In this document: positions 34,623 to 46,846 of the stretch, piece after piece
Position numbering within the stretch: the first letter of the stretch is position 1
Layout of the letters: every line of letters begins with the position of its first letter
Assembly (NCBI RefSeq): GCF_963082655.1
Contig: NC_081553.1
Location: 41,769,812-41,833,811 of the forward strand
Reading direction: 5' to 3'
Source of the DNA: Stomoxys calcitrans
Lineage: Eukaryota > Arthropoda > Insecta > Diptera > Muscidae
Length of the DNA: 64,000 nucleotides
The notes under the pieces: generated by a model
Databases searched by the model: none
The model's input: the letters and a program-made list of their open reading frames with translations, nothing else
What the model was told of the DNA's origin: nothing
Program-made: the position numbers and the translations under genes

Positions 34623-35569
34623 ATGGTGTCAAATGGGCAACATTAGGCTATGGTGTCAAAATGTTGAAACTAAGTAGCAAACATGTTGTGACGAACAAAC
34701 CTGACAGGCTTTGTTTTTGAAAATCTCTTTAAATTTATAGAGATAGATAGAATAGAATTTCAATCCTATTGCTAACAAGACTACTCATCGAATGTCAGAA
34801 CTCCTTAACTGACATCCAACAAAAAAAAAAACCACAGTGATGAGCACATCTTTCAAACTACAAAGACCATAGAAAATTAATTAATTACATTAATTCTCAA
34901 ATAGCAGGCAAACTCCCTTGCCATAGAAAATAAGCCAAAGAAAAGCTGCCAGCCTGGCTGTCATCCATGCATAGCATTCCTTTCCACATTCATTCAATTT
35001 TCATATGTCTTTGGCAAATCATTTCTGTAGTTTTTAATTCAAAAAGACATAATAGCTTTTTGCCCTGTCATATAGTGAAGCAACAGCAACGTGGTGTGGA
35101 GTGGAAGTGGAGGCATACTCTTCTTGTGTTGCCATAACATAGGGCATCCTTCGGTAGGTATTTTCAATGGCCAGCGGAGGAAACAAGCAACCGACATTTT
35201 AGCACAAAACCATGATAATCAACTACGGAGCGAGGAGCCTGCCAGCCAGCATAAGAAGAACAAAAATGAAATTTCATTTCAAATGGAAAATGGAAAATTT
35301 GTTTTCTTTTATTTCACCGTTTTGAAAAGTCGTTGGCGTTGAAAAAGGCGATGATGGCAAGGGATTTTAGTTCTACCTTACTTTCTTCTGGCAGTTTTGC
35401 AAGAGAAATCCTTTGGGTGTAAAAAAATCGAAGGCAGAAAAAGCAGTCGGAATGCAACAGAAAGGGGAGTCTGCATATTTTCCCTATTTGCTACTCTCCA
35501 GCCTAGAGAATTTTCCTTCAGACATCTGTTGTGCTGAAATTAAATGATTTTTCAGGCAGGGGTTAGTGA

Positions 35570-35775
35570 AGACCAGAGTTGCCAGAGTTTGTTTCGTACA
35601 AACTCAAAAGCGGCTGAACCGATTTTTTTAAACTTTTCAAGGAATGTGTCTGCGAATCTAGAAAACGCAATACATTATTCAAAGTTTTGGTACCTAAAAG
35701 GGGAGGGTCCACTTCCTTTACCCCATCGAAAATTCCGAATATATAGGCTGATAATGGAAATATGGGACTGGCATT
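35570..35775 (+). repeat. Helitron-like repeat, 5' fragment
   Basis: AAAAGCGGCTGAACCGATTT, GGGGAGGGTCCACTTCC and GGAAATATGGGACT match the beginning of the element at 32.6-34.5 kb. Only the left part is present. Confidence 0.6.
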
Positions 35776-36061
35776 GCACTCAAAAAAATGTTAACCTCAA
35801 CACTAGTTAAAATGAACTAATTTTGGGAAAGTTTGAAGAGATAAAGAATTATATGCTCGTTACGAGTTCAATAATTCCATAACAGTTAGGAAATTCTTTT
35901 TACATAACTTTAGTTCATTTTTAACTTCCTACAGGTGTAATATGAACTAACATGCATTGAAACTGAAAGGTAAAAAAATATTGAAAAAAATAGCTATTTA
36001 TGAACTCTTCGGAGCATTTACTGGAAATTGGCGAACATATCTAAATTACATAACCCATTTA

Positions 36062-36248
36062 TTGGCGTTTTCACAGCTTGTGACTCTGTAATTGCATTCT
36101 TTCTTCTGTCAGTTATCAGCTGTTACTTTTAGCTTGCTTTAGAAAAAACGTGTAAAAAAGTATATTTGATTAAAGTTCATTCTAAGTTTTATTAAAAATG
36201 CATTTACTTTCTTTTAAAAAATCCGCAATTACTTTTTGGGCAACCCAA
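36062..36248. mobile_element. mariner-type MITE, copy D, internally deleted
   Basis: The right half is the same as the other copies through TTTTTGGGCAACCCAA, but after the first four bases (TTGG) about 50 bp are lost up to the 'cgtt/ttcacagc' junction. TA flanks it at 36060-36061 and 36249-36250, so the deletion lies within an inserted copy. Confidence 0.85.
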
Positions 36249-36379
36249 TAGTTCCGCCTGTCTTCCAACCCCACGCTGTCAATTGCTCAGCTGTTTTGAA
36301 GAGAACAAATTCAATTTTGCAATTATAAATTAAAAGCATTGCAATTATAAATTTAAAAAAAAAAAACTTTACCTTTTGT

Positions 36380-36670
36380 CGCAGCCGAGGGTTGAACCAA
36401 GAAACTTCTTTTTACAAAGCAGACGCTCTACGCATTCATCCACATCAGTGTTCTTTTAGACGTCGACTATTTTCCCCTTTCAACATAAACGCAAAACATT
36501 TTCTAACTTTTTTCCATCAAAGATGGTCATGCTTTTTTGACGTGTTCTATAGGCACAATATTATCTCTAGTGGAAGTAAGCATAACTTAAATAAACATTT
36601 AACTATAAAATGTGTAGATGTGTTTGTGGCATAGAGCATGAGATTCTGTTTCCCGAAGTTCGAGTCTTGA
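36380..36670. repeat. tRNA-like segments of unknown element
   Basis: Two short stretches look like polymerase III promoter remains. One is in reverse near 36380-36450 (GCCGAGGGTTGAACCAAG, CGCTCTACGCATTCATCC), the other forward near 36625-36660 (GTGGCATAGAGCATGAG, GAAGTTCGAGTCTT). They may belong to one SINE or MITE. Boundaries and family are unknown. Confidence 0.3.
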
Positions 36671-37034
36671 AAGTTATGTTCCTCATTATTCCGTTAGTTT
36701 GTGGGGAGCCAAAAAAAAAATAAAAAAAATACATTCTTGGAGTTGGCAATGCCACAGTCAGCAAATTCGATTTTAGTTCGACACTTACTAACAGTTAGTA
36801 AATTATGGTTACTTCCGAGCATGTTATTGTGAACTAAAGAAATAAAAATTGTAAACATTTTAGTTACATATGTATATTGAATTAAAATTCCAAATTTCTT
36901 TGAATAGTCAATTCTGTAATAAGTTTCAGAAGGGGTATCCTTAACGATAATATGCTTTTACCCATGTTTGGTAAAGTGCTTTGTTATCCAAAAAAAATAA
37001 GTAAAATTACTAGGCTAGGTTGCTGTCTGCTCAA

Positions 37035-37976
37035 ATACGAACAGCATGCTTATGTCAAGGGAAGGTCGATGTAGACTGCTTTGCACGAGGTTGTGCATAA
37101 AATAGAAGAATCCTTCGATACCAAAACGTACGCCCTGGCGGTATGCATTGACATCGAACGGGCTTTTAACAATGTGCGGACCGACACACTGATCCAATCC
37201 TTAGACCAGTACCGGGTGGACCCGGTCCTTAGAGACTGGATAAATTATATTCTAAGGAACAGGTGGATAAATTGTGTGTCCCATGGCATAAATGTAAGGG
37301 AAAAAGTGACACAAGGCACGCCACAGGAGGGCATTTTATCGTCACTCTTTTGGGTGATGACCATAAATGAACTATTACGTATGCTGACTGAGGAGGGATT
37401 TGAAACCGTCTGCTACGCAGACGATGTCATAATTCTTCTAAGGGGTAAGGATCAGAACGAGCTATGCAGAAGGGATGAAAGGGTCATGCATATGGCATAT
37501 GACTGGGCTAGACCCAGAGGTCGCAATGTTAACCCAGAGAAGACTGAAATTTTCCTGTTTACGAGGAAGACGACGGTTGGCAAATTTAACGCATCAATAA
37601 GACGATTTAGATATCTGACAATTTTAAATACTTAGGTCTGATATTGGACAGGAAACTGAATTGTTAGTGACACATCCAGGAGCGTACTGAGAAGGCTCAC
37701 AGATGTTGGGCACTATGTAGACGGGCAGTAAGCTCGAAATGGGGCCTGACGCTCTACAGGAGCGTGATTAGACCAATACTTACTTACGCCTCAGTAGTTT
37801 GGTGGACTGCTATGGAGAAAAAGTGCAACATAAGGACCATACAACAGGTTCAGAGAACATGCTGTCTTGACATAGGCGGAGCGATGAGGACCACGCCGAC
37901 TAGGGCACTTGAGACTATTCTAGATATCCGACCCATTGACATACAGATAAGGTGTAAGGCAGCCACTGACACTTAA
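37035..37976 (+). pseudogene. Reverse transcriptase domain, broken
   Basis: Readable blocks are QHAYVKGRS, a TAG stop (37072-37074), TALHEVVHKIEES, VCIDIERAFNNV (catalytic Asp block), QGTPQEGILSSLFWVM, CYADDVIILL (YADD at about 37414-37425) and MIRPILTYASVVWWTAMEKK from the thumb. The TPQEG block is near the TPQGxxLSP family consensus but with QEG for QGG/QGS. Frame changes occur near 37615, near 37665 and near 37970, so the protein cannot be made in one piece. Confidence 0.88.
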
Positions 37977-37980
37977 GGCG

Positions 37981-38982
37981 ATGGGAGAATGGATTGAGGA
38001 TGGGAGCAGATCATACCATAGCAGTATAATCGAGGCGACGATAGGAAACCTGGAAGGTAGTGAAGAGGTTTCAGATTGGATATCTGAGATGAACCTTAAA
38101 GTCGTGGGCGAGGCACTGCTGCCATCGGCACAGTCTTGGACTGACGGAACCCTAGTATTGACATCTGGAAGATCATGTTACACGGATGGCCCAAAGCTAG
38201 AGGACAGAGTGGGTCTGAGGGTCTTCATTGAGAACCCAGGGACTGAGATCTGTTTTAGACTGCCTGACCATAATACGGTCCTGCAGGCGGAGATCCGGGA
38301 GATCACGGAATGCGTGAAGTGGTGTGGTGCTAACGCGAGGACGTCGAGTGCGAACATCTTTACCGACAATAAAATTGCCATAAGGGCAATAACAACCAGG
38401 ACGGCAAGTTCAGAACAGTCTTGCAGTGTAAGAAGGAGATTAACGCCATCTTTGAGGATGGCAAAATCCGAATCGTTTGGGTGCTGGGTCATAACGGAAT
38501 AAGGGGGAATGAAGGGGCAGATGATTTGGCGGTGAAGGCCAGAGGACTGCCGTCGATGAACTTGATTAAACCGAAGCCTTTCGGGTCGACGCAATTCGAG
38601 TTAAGGGAATGGGCGACGAATGCGCATGCAACATTGTGGAACAGCGAAATGGTCGGTGGGGCGGCGAAAATCTTGTGGGGTGACCAGGATCGTGAGAGTA
38701 CGAGGCATTACTGAAAGGAAGTAAAAAAGAGGTCAGTATATCATTCGATATCATAACGGGACACACAGGACTACGAGAGATCACTTATGCAAAATCGGTG
38801 CGGCAAGTGATAGAATGTGTAAGGTTTGCGGGGAATATGATAAGATGTTGGAGCATTTCCTTTGTCATTTCCCGGCTTTCGCGTCCAACAGATACCGGCA
38901 CTTAGGTGGGGACACAATACCAGACATGAACCAGCTTAGGGGAGTGGTATTGAAAACAATTAACGATCTAAATTTTTATTAA
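37981..38982 (+). pseudogene. RNase H domain and C-terminal zinc finger, broken
   Basis: The RNase H acidic residues are still visible: CYTDGPK (Asp), LQAEIREITE (Glu), ANIFTDNKIAI (Asp) and VLGHNGIRGNEGADDLA (His, Asp). A frameshift near 38415 separates the third and fourth. After a second frameshift near 38780 the frame reads DRMCKVCGEYDKMLEHFLCH, then FPAFASNRYRH, and ends INDLNFY-stop at about 38982. It belongs to the same element as the preceding RT fragment. Confidence 0.85.
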
Positions 38983-38989
38983 GAATCAA

Positions 38990-40890
38990 AGTTGGCAAAA
39001 TTTTTTGTGAAAAGTTGTCAGATTTCGTCAGGGGCAACACTTATCGCATTGAGATGAGAAGATGCCCCAGCCACATGATGTCGGCAATAACTCCTCTGTG
39101 GCGTCTCTGTGACTCCTCTGTTGTGATGTTCGTTCTTCACTTGCCCTGTTTGACGGTTGTTGCAAGGGAGATGTTGTGGCCAAAAGGCATTTAGCCTTTT
39201 GAGTTTGGTGGTAATATCTTTGTGTGCTGTGTGCCCGTAATAATTTTCTACTTTTGTGGTCACGTACATACACTCTTTGAAATTGCATTAAAATAATCAT
39301 TTTTCTGGCTCTTGTGCTGTTGTTCTTATTCTTAGTTCATAGTCAAAATAAGGCTTAAGGCAAATTGTTACACAACAACATTCATCCGAGGAGCAGTCAT
39401 CCATGCTTGTTCGTTGGTTCATTCATCTACCCATTTATACACCTCAAAACTAAAATTCAATGGTCAGGAGGAGATGGCAGCAAACCAAGCATTCAAATTG
39501 AAAGAATTTCTCTTCCCAATGACTTTGCAGAAGCTATTCAAAGGGTATTAAAAGTTTTGTGAAATTAAAATAGTGAAAATGGGCCTAATAAGCCTTAAGA
39601 AAGCTTTTATTAGAAAGCACTCTCCAATGAGAGAGAAGTAAAAGTAACGCAGAGGGCAATAATTCCAATTTGAATATTAGAAGGATATTTCAATCAAGTT
39701 TCAATACACTGAAATATTGACGCGAGTTATGAGAATTTATTATTGTTTTATTGAGAAATTAAATATCAGATTTTAATGTTGCTCTAAGTCTAGCGTTCGA
39801 AGCCATCAATACAACTTCCAACAGATTCACAGAATCATGTGTACCGCGGAAGTAGTGTAATTGTGACAGAAAAAAAGTCTGTCATTACACAAAAACTCAT
39901 GCATTGGGAAAAAGTACAGCTAACAGACAGGGTTGTCGAGCGTGGTTAATGTGGTAATTGTATCATAGAGGCGTTTTCGCAATTAATACGATTTAAATAC
40001 AACATACCAACGCGCGGCCCTTGAAGCTATCGCAACTAATATGGTTGAAAAGTCTTCTAATCAAAGACGAAACGAGTCCCATAGTGGTTGGTGCGTGTTG
40101 CCAACTCTGGCTTTCCTTTTCCATTTGCAAAGAGCATCTCCGATCATTGAGCTCGTCTCGAAAGAAAGAAACAAAAATTGTAAAATTTAATGATCTTTGC
40201 CCTTACAGGCAAAAAACTTAAAAAAATAAAACGTTTGAGACATATTTGCGAGAAACAAAATACTTTTATAAAGAAGTTTTTCTTTTATTGTAACTATGAA
40301 ACGTTTTACTTCAACATATCGAAAGTTTGCCATAAACGTAGCATTTTTGAATGTAACTAACTTCGTTTAATGTAAACCCCTTAGCAACTCCACCAGTAAA
40401 ATTACTTTTCTTTTGTTGTTAAATCAAAAACTCTTTAATGGCAAAAGTGTTTCGATAACCGCAAACGATTATTCATTTACCGCACCAATAATTATACTCT
40501 TGCGTCTCTCCTACTAGAGAGAGAGAGAGACAGAGAGAGGGTGAATATTTGAGCGTATAGACCAGTGATAGGCCAAAATACTTACACAATTACACATTAC
40601 TGTACGTATACAAGAAAATAAACCCAAGCAAGCTCAGGGGCTTACAAATATTTGTAGTAGTGTGCTCGTCACTAACATAGACAATTCCAAACAATAAATT
40701 TGTTCCGTTTTTTTTTTTGACTGAGCAAAGAACGGTCAGTACGTTGAGCAGCTCGGTCGAATGCGCATGGTTAACTCGGAAATTGACATGTCCAATGACT
40801 AAACTCATTACAGCAACATGGAAGGTTTTTAATATAATTGTGTACCATAACATCGAAATAAATCCAAATATACTCTGAAAGAGTTTGAAT
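38990..40890. other. No gene recognised
   Basis: This is unique-looking, AT-rich sequence with short open frames only. A GA microsatellite is at 40516-40540. Nothing is recognised as coding. Confidence 0.4.
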
Positions 40891-41925
40891 TACCAACAAT
40901 GTGGGAGCTCGGCAGATATTTTCAGATGGGTTATTAAACAATCCATATCAAATTTCTAGCAAGCATGTTCAAACTGTATTTACTACGGTTGACAAAAGAC
41001 AACATTATTCCAAATTACCCAAAATCTGACGAACATATATATGGAAGCAATATCTAAATCTGAACAGATTTCGAGCAAACATCTCACATATTGTGGTAGT
41101 CGTCGAGAAAAGTATTGTGCAAAATTTTGTCAAGATTTGATAAAAAATGCGCTTGCAGTGGCTCTTAGAGTAAAAATCGGGTGATATACATATATGACAC
41201 CTATATCTAAATCCGGGCCAATTTCTATGGAATTCACCGGTAATGTCGAGAGTCAAGAGAAAACGCTTCCTGCTCGAGAGAATCGGTTAAGAAATGAGCA
41301 CCTTACTGCAATACTTCTCAAAATCGGACAAACATATATATGGTAGCTATATCTAAATCTGAACTGATTTTGAGCAGACTTCTCAGATATCGTGGTAGTC
41401 GTCGAGGAAAGCGTTAAGCGAAAATTTTGGCAAGTTTAAGTCAATAAATGCGATTGTAATGGCTCTGGAACTGAAAATCGGGCGATATACATATATGGCA
41501 GCTATATCTAAATCTGAACCGATTTCTATGAAATTCGGCAGTAATGCCAAGAGTAAATCCTTCCTGTCAATTTTTGAGAGAATCGGTTAACAAATGATTT
41601 CACTTTATTATTACTGCAAATCGGACGAACATATAAATATATGGGAGCTATATCCAAATTTTAACCGATTTTTTCCAATTTTAATAGGCTTTGTCTCTTG
41701 GCCGAAAAACATGCCTGTACAAAATTTTAGTACTATCGAATGAAAACTGCGACCTGTAGTTTGTACACAAATTAACATGGACAGATGGACATAGCTAAAT
41801 CGAATCAGAAAGTGATTCTGAGTCGATCGGTGTATTTATCAATGGGTCCGTCTCTCTTCCTTCTGGGTGTTACAAACATATGCACTAAGTTACCGAATCT
41901 TTGGTACCCACCACCATGGATTCCA
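40890..41925 (+). repeat. R153-related repeat array, ~310-bp higher-order units
   Basis: Two long units (about 41010-41320 and 41320-41630) share 'cgNacatatatatggNagcNatatctaaatctgaac', GTGGTAGTCGTCGAG and 'atcgggNgatatacatatatg'. Each contains two of the shorter family modules. It ends near ACCCACCACCATGGATTCC. Confidence 0.75.
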
Positions 41926-41929
41926 TTAA

Positions 41930-42985
41930 AAAAAGGTACCCTTATTAACTGAATTATTTTGGTCTAAAAAAGTCACATCGAGATATCGGGACTTAGGGGG
42001 GCCTATATCAACATATTGGCCGATGTGGATAAAACTTGGCACTGTTATTGCAAGTCAAAAGATAGGTTTTTGGGCCAAATTTCAGGCATATCAGGTCAAA
42101 ATTAAGGCTTCTAAGGGCTGAAGATGGCAAATCCGGGATTGGTTTATATGGGTCTATATCTGTTCAATGACCGATTCGAATTATATTTGGCTGCATATTG
42201 GAAGTAATAACTCAAGCCTTTGTTCCAATTTCAGCCAAATCGAAAATTGAGCCTTCTAAGGGCTCAAGGAGTCAAATCCAGGGATCGGTTTATATAGGGA
42301 CTATAACTGTTTATAGACCCATTTGGATCATACGTGGCATGGATGTTTTATGTCAAAACACAAGACTTTGTTCCAAATTTTAGCCAAATCGGATGCAATT
42401 TGAGGCTCTAAGGGTTCAGGAATACAAATCCGGGTATCGGTTACTATGAGGACTATATCTGTTTATAGACCGATTTGGATCATACTTGGGATTGATGTTA
42501 GAAGTCATAACTCAAGTCTTTGTTCCAAATTTCAGCCAAATCGGATGAAATTTGTGGCTGCTAAGGGCTCAAGAATACAAATCCGGGGATCGGTTACTAT
42601 GGGGACTATATCTGTTTATAGACCGATTTGGATCGTACTTGGGATTGATGTTGGAAGTCATAGCTCAAGTCTTTGTTTTAAATTTCAGCCAAATCGGATT
42701 AAAATTAAGGCTTCTAGGGGCTTAAGAAGTCAAATCGGAGGATCGGCTTTTATGGGGGCTATATCCAAATCTAAACCGATATGGCCCATTTGCAATCCCC
42801 AACGACCTACACCATTATTAAGTATCTGTGCAGAATTTCAAGTGGATAGCTTTACGCATTCGGCCGCTATCGTAATTTCGATAGACTGACGGACGGACAT
42901 GGCTAGTTAGACTCAGAGAGTCGAGACGATCCAGAACAGACTAGATAAGTATATTCCCATCCTATGGTGGAGGCTATAAAAAGAA
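41930..42985 (+). repeat. R153-family repeat, forward, 153-bp units
   Basis: Units anchored on GGACTATATCTGTTTATAGA recur at 153 bp (for example 42451 and 42604), equal to 51 codons, so a 147-codon open frame survives by chance. The family tail follows: 'gactgacggacggacatggcta', then CCATCCTATGGTGGAGG near 42957. Confidence 0.85.
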
Positions 42986-42989
42986 TATA

Positions 42990-45140
42990 CATATACATAA
43001 GCATTAACTTAAATTGAATTATAAGTAAAGAACAACTAGTTGAACTCCCCAATAACATTTTATATATCAAGAATGAAAAGTATTGCCAGTGTAAAAAAAA
43101 ACTTTTTATTTGTCACAAATTTTTGCAAGAATTTATCGCAAAAAAATATGTACTTTTATCGTAAACAAAATCCAACGTTTTTCAGAAAAGATTTCAACTG
43201 AAAAGTTCAGAGGCATTTGCGAACATGTGCTACTGTGGCCGCAGTTTGCTAACAACTCAGATTTTGGGGCGCAAGTAAATCTAATTAAAGCTATTTACTT
43301 TAATTATTAAATTGGTTAACACAACTATAAACAATGTTTGATATAAACAATGATTTTTGTTCAGTTAAACAATTATTTGGTTACTATACCTGAAACTCGA
43401 ATATATTATACCATTGCAACTAAACGGTATAATAAAATAAAGTTTAAATTCAAATTTTTTTACAACTATAGCTTGTTTGTTATAAACAAACTATTTTTTT
43501 TTCTATTGATACAATAATTTGTTTACCATAAATTAAACTTGTTTGTTGCAATCAAAGCTTTTTTTCGCAATGTTTTTTTTTTCTTTCTTGCTATCTTTTC
43601 CCCCAAAATAAAATTTGCACTTATCATAACAGCATTTTAAATACTAATTCCCCCCAAACTAAGCCTTAAGAGTCCATGTGTAAAATGAGCATCTTACAAA
43701 GTAAGAATCTTTCATGGGAACTACATCTGCGCATCATGCGTTAGTTCCCTTGACAAAACTCACAAAAAAACGAGTGCCATCATGCCATCTACAGTTTAGG
43801 CCATACATATTTGATGTACGTATTTCAGACTTCTCAAAAACGTTCCTACATAAAAATAAAACGAATGCTTCTATTACACACATCGATTAACACAAAACAT
43901 CAGTATACCAACGGCAGGCAGTGTGTCCAAAGGCAATATCAACAGCATCAAACATCAAGGAGCCAAGCCAAACCAAGCATCCTTCACCAAACGATTGCTA
44001 ATGCTCTTGATGCATTCACTTGGCGTAACACAGTTTCCAGGTCGATGAATGCGATGACTGCGACTACGACGAAAGCAAATATGACGAAAAAAGCGTCCTT
44101 TTTAAAAAGGATTGCAATTGTACAACTTGTTAGGGATAACACAACGCTACGCAGGGGGTGGTGGTGACAAATGAATGCGAAGGTGGACTAAAGTACAAGT
44201 ATAGAATTTTTGTATAGTCATGGCGACGATGGAAGTTTTTCTCAACACTTTGATGAATTAGAATATTGCGAAGAAAAAATCATTATTAAATTAGGAGCAA
44301 AGAAAGATATTTCAGGAAAAATGTTAGAATGAGGAACATTCCGTAAAAGCACGAAGGGAAAACTTCACGTTTATCTATTTGTATGCTTAATTAGGTTTGG
44401 CTCACTAAAATCCACTTTTAAAGATAAATTGGAACGACTTGGTCTAAAAGAACGGCTCTCATAGGAAACCTGTAAAAAGCTGAAATGTTGACAAATGTCG
44501 TCAGCATAAATGAAAGAAAAACACCATAGATTATTGTATGTTTTCGACGGGATTTGACCCAAGGTTAAGGGAGATCATTCTATGACTCCCATTGTTTAAT
44601 TTTATATATAAACATATCTGTTTTATCGGTGTATAGTGACGGTCCATTATAGACTTACTTCCATAATTTGTAGTCCAATGTCATACCACAGTAGCAAAGG
44701 ACCAAAGCTTTTGGAAAGAATCTTGTAAGCCCAACAGGCTATTTTCTGACAACATATAAAGCATAGCGTGAGTTATTGTGTCGTGTTTCAGTTCTATGCT
44801 GATTTTGTTGCGAACAAACACCATTCGTCCAAAACCATAACACTTTCCAATGCCGACTCCAAAAGTGGTCGCAGCGACACTGATGATCCACACCGTATAA
44901 GTCATCCCAATAGGGCGGCAGCATTGTTCATAAGCATACCAGTAGGAAGGAGGAGGATTCTTCTATCATATCAATGAGTGCAGTTCAATTCAAATTTAAG
45001 CTGAATGATAAGGGACCGAATGATGCCGAAGACGAGTGCTAACGGTGTTAAAAGTTATACATTACTGAATGCCTGGCAAATCGTGCCAGCATTAGGGAAG
45101 GGTAACCGTTGCATAAGTTAACTGTCATCGTTAAGATAAA
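42990..45140. other. No gene recognised
   Basis: AT-rich sequence with an inverted GTTTGTTATAAACAAAC palindrome near 43480. The open frame at 43811-44167 has no recognisable domain. Nothing is supported as a gene. Confidence 0.4.
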
Positions 45141-45147
45141 ACTTGGA

Positions 45148-45438
45148 GGCCATCGTATCGCAGAGGATAGCATATCTGCCTATGACGCTAAAAGCCTGAG
45201 TTCGAATCCTGACCAGAACATCAGAATAAAATTATCAGTGGTAGTTTTCCCCTTCTTATGATGGCGACATTGTAAGCGACTGTACCATTTGGTGAGGCAG
45301 CTATTTCTGTCCAAGGAGGTGTCGCACTACGGCACGCGAACTCGGCAAAAAAGGGGTCCCTTATCATTGAGCTTGAACTTGAATCGTGCAGCATTAATTG
45401 ATATGTGAGAAGTTTGCCCCTGTTCCTTTGCAAATTTG
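45148..45438 (+). mobile_element. tRNA-derived SINE, copy
   Basis: The head carries an A box (TATCGCAGAGGATAGCAT) and a B box (GAGTTCGAATCCTGACC). The body is GTAGTTTTCCCCTTC, GGAGGTGTCGCACTACGGCA, AGGGGTCCCTTATCATTGAG and GATATGTGAGAAGTTTGCCC, ending at GTTCCTTT. It is clearly the same family as 52225-52605. Confidence 0.88.
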
Positions 45439-45744
45439 ATTTAGGAGCAGCATATCAATGTTTTTTGTCAAAGATAAGGGATGTGCCACTGTGAGACAAC
45501 TAAAGGGTGATTTATAGGCGTAGAAAACACTATAATAAAGCATTCAAATTTGCATCGTATGTTCTAAATTTTTATTGGAATCAGCGGTGGCATTTTTCTG
45601 ATATGCTCATAAAAATGCATTGTTAGTATATATCGCCGACAGGATTTACGCGGTGTTATGTCCATCATACTGATATGAGTGTCGATCATCTGAATACTTG
45701 TAAATTCATGTCTATGCTTTGTATGCCAACGCTTTAAACATCGT

Positions 45745-46140
45745 GTTGTTGTTGTTGTCGTAGCCACATTTTTATGTGAAGGTGGAGATCCTCGTCAAGC
45801 TCCTGTAGGTGAGCAAACTCGTTCAGGTCTATACGACCGATCGCCGCGGAAACATGTTGGCCATTGGTTATTTAAAGGCGACAATAACTCGTCTTGTCAT
45901 ATCGGGCAACATAGGCACTTAGTATTTGTGCAAGAGCCGTGCCGCCCGTCCTCTCACTGAGACTCTCCGCTCGATACCGCCGATTTTCCGCAGCTGCCGT
46001 TGCAGCTACTCCATATGGAGTATTCCACTATCCGCAACCTTTGGACACTCCGGTAGCTCGCAGCTAAGCTTCTCATGACAGCAATCAGATTGGACCTCAA
46101 TGTTCCAGCCTGTGTGGTGCTTACAGCTGTCCCGTGCCGG
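45745..46140 (-). mobile_element. 396-bp CAA-tailed retroelement with 14-bp target duplication
   Basis: The insert is flanked by GCTTTAAACATCGT at 45731-45744 and again at 46141-46154, a textbook target-site duplication. Read on the minus strand it begins CCGGCACGGGACAGCTGTAA and ends ATGTGGCTACGACAACAAC, i.e. with a (CAA)n tail, as for SINEs or 5'-truncated LINEs. No A/B box is clear. A scrap of the same tail occurs at 2752-2806. An open frame within it has no known domain. Confidence 0.85.
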
Positions 46141-46325
46141 GCTTTAAACATCGTCTTTGACCATGGCGGTGTTTTGAATGGAAGGAAATTGAGTCATCCA
46201 CTCATTAACGCATTACAATGAATCGAATCATATTTGTGGTGTAGCCTCTTATTTTAACAAAAAAAAATATTTTAATATTGCTAATATTTAATTTTGTTCC
46301 CAATTACTGATTTTTAAATTTTTTA

Positions 46326-46561
46326 AATAGAAATTGCGGTGTTTCTATTGTTCTTGGCAAACACTCATCATACCACCGCATTTACAAGAGGCACATGAGC
46401 AGAGTATTTGCGGTGGAACTGAAAACGCGGGAGCCATACACATAATAGAAATTGCGGTGTTTCTATTGTTTTTGGCAAACACTCATCATACCACCGCATT
46501 TACAAGAGGCACATGAGCAGAGTATTTGCAGTGGAACTGAAAACGCGGGAGCCATACACAT
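46326..46561. repeat. Tandem duplication, two 118-bp units
   Basis: AAATTGCGGTGTTTCTATTG starts at 46331 and again at 46449. The two 118-bp copies differ at only a few bases (TTCTTGG/TTTTTGG, TTTGCGG/TTTGCAG), indicating a recent duplication. Confidence 0.92.
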
Positions 46562-46846
46562 CATTATTCATTAAAAAAAAACTTTATGGGCATCCAACGA
46601 CAAAATAAAGTAGCAATCTGTTGTAAAAAATGTGACCCTAAGTATCTGGGCGTCCAACTTAACCCCAAAACCCTCCTAAAGTGACAAGTAGGCCGAACAC
46701 GATAATAAGCAACTAAGATGAATGGTTTTTGACAATAGAATGCGAAACTGATATCAACAAAAGTAAGAGCTACAGGAAAGTTTTTCAACAAAAAAAAATC
46801 TGGAAAATGCATGATAGTACGGTCCATATAATTTAATGGTTGAATA

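Larger units (their letters stand above)
37010..38985 (+). mobile_element. 5'-truncated non-LTR retrotransposon with RNase H (I/LOA/R1-like)
   Basis: This is the 3' half of an ORF2: reverse transcriptase from the palm onward, connection domain, RNase H, then a CX2C-type finger and a short tail after a TAA near 38980. The upstream end is cut inside the RT domain and no first ORF is present. A related 3' fragment lies at 341-459. The AGATTTAGATATCTGACAA region and others show multiple frameshifts. The copy is inactive. RNase H after RT points to the I superfamily; the exact clade is not resolved by eye. Confidence 0.88.

Noticed and set aside
42446..42889. 147-codon plus-strand open frame with internal repeats
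   Set aside because: It arises because 153-bp non-coding repeat units keep one frame open. Similar frames occur in other arrays.
43811..44167. 118-codon plus-strand open frame
   Set aside because: It has no domain, a composition like random AT-rich sequence and no splice context.
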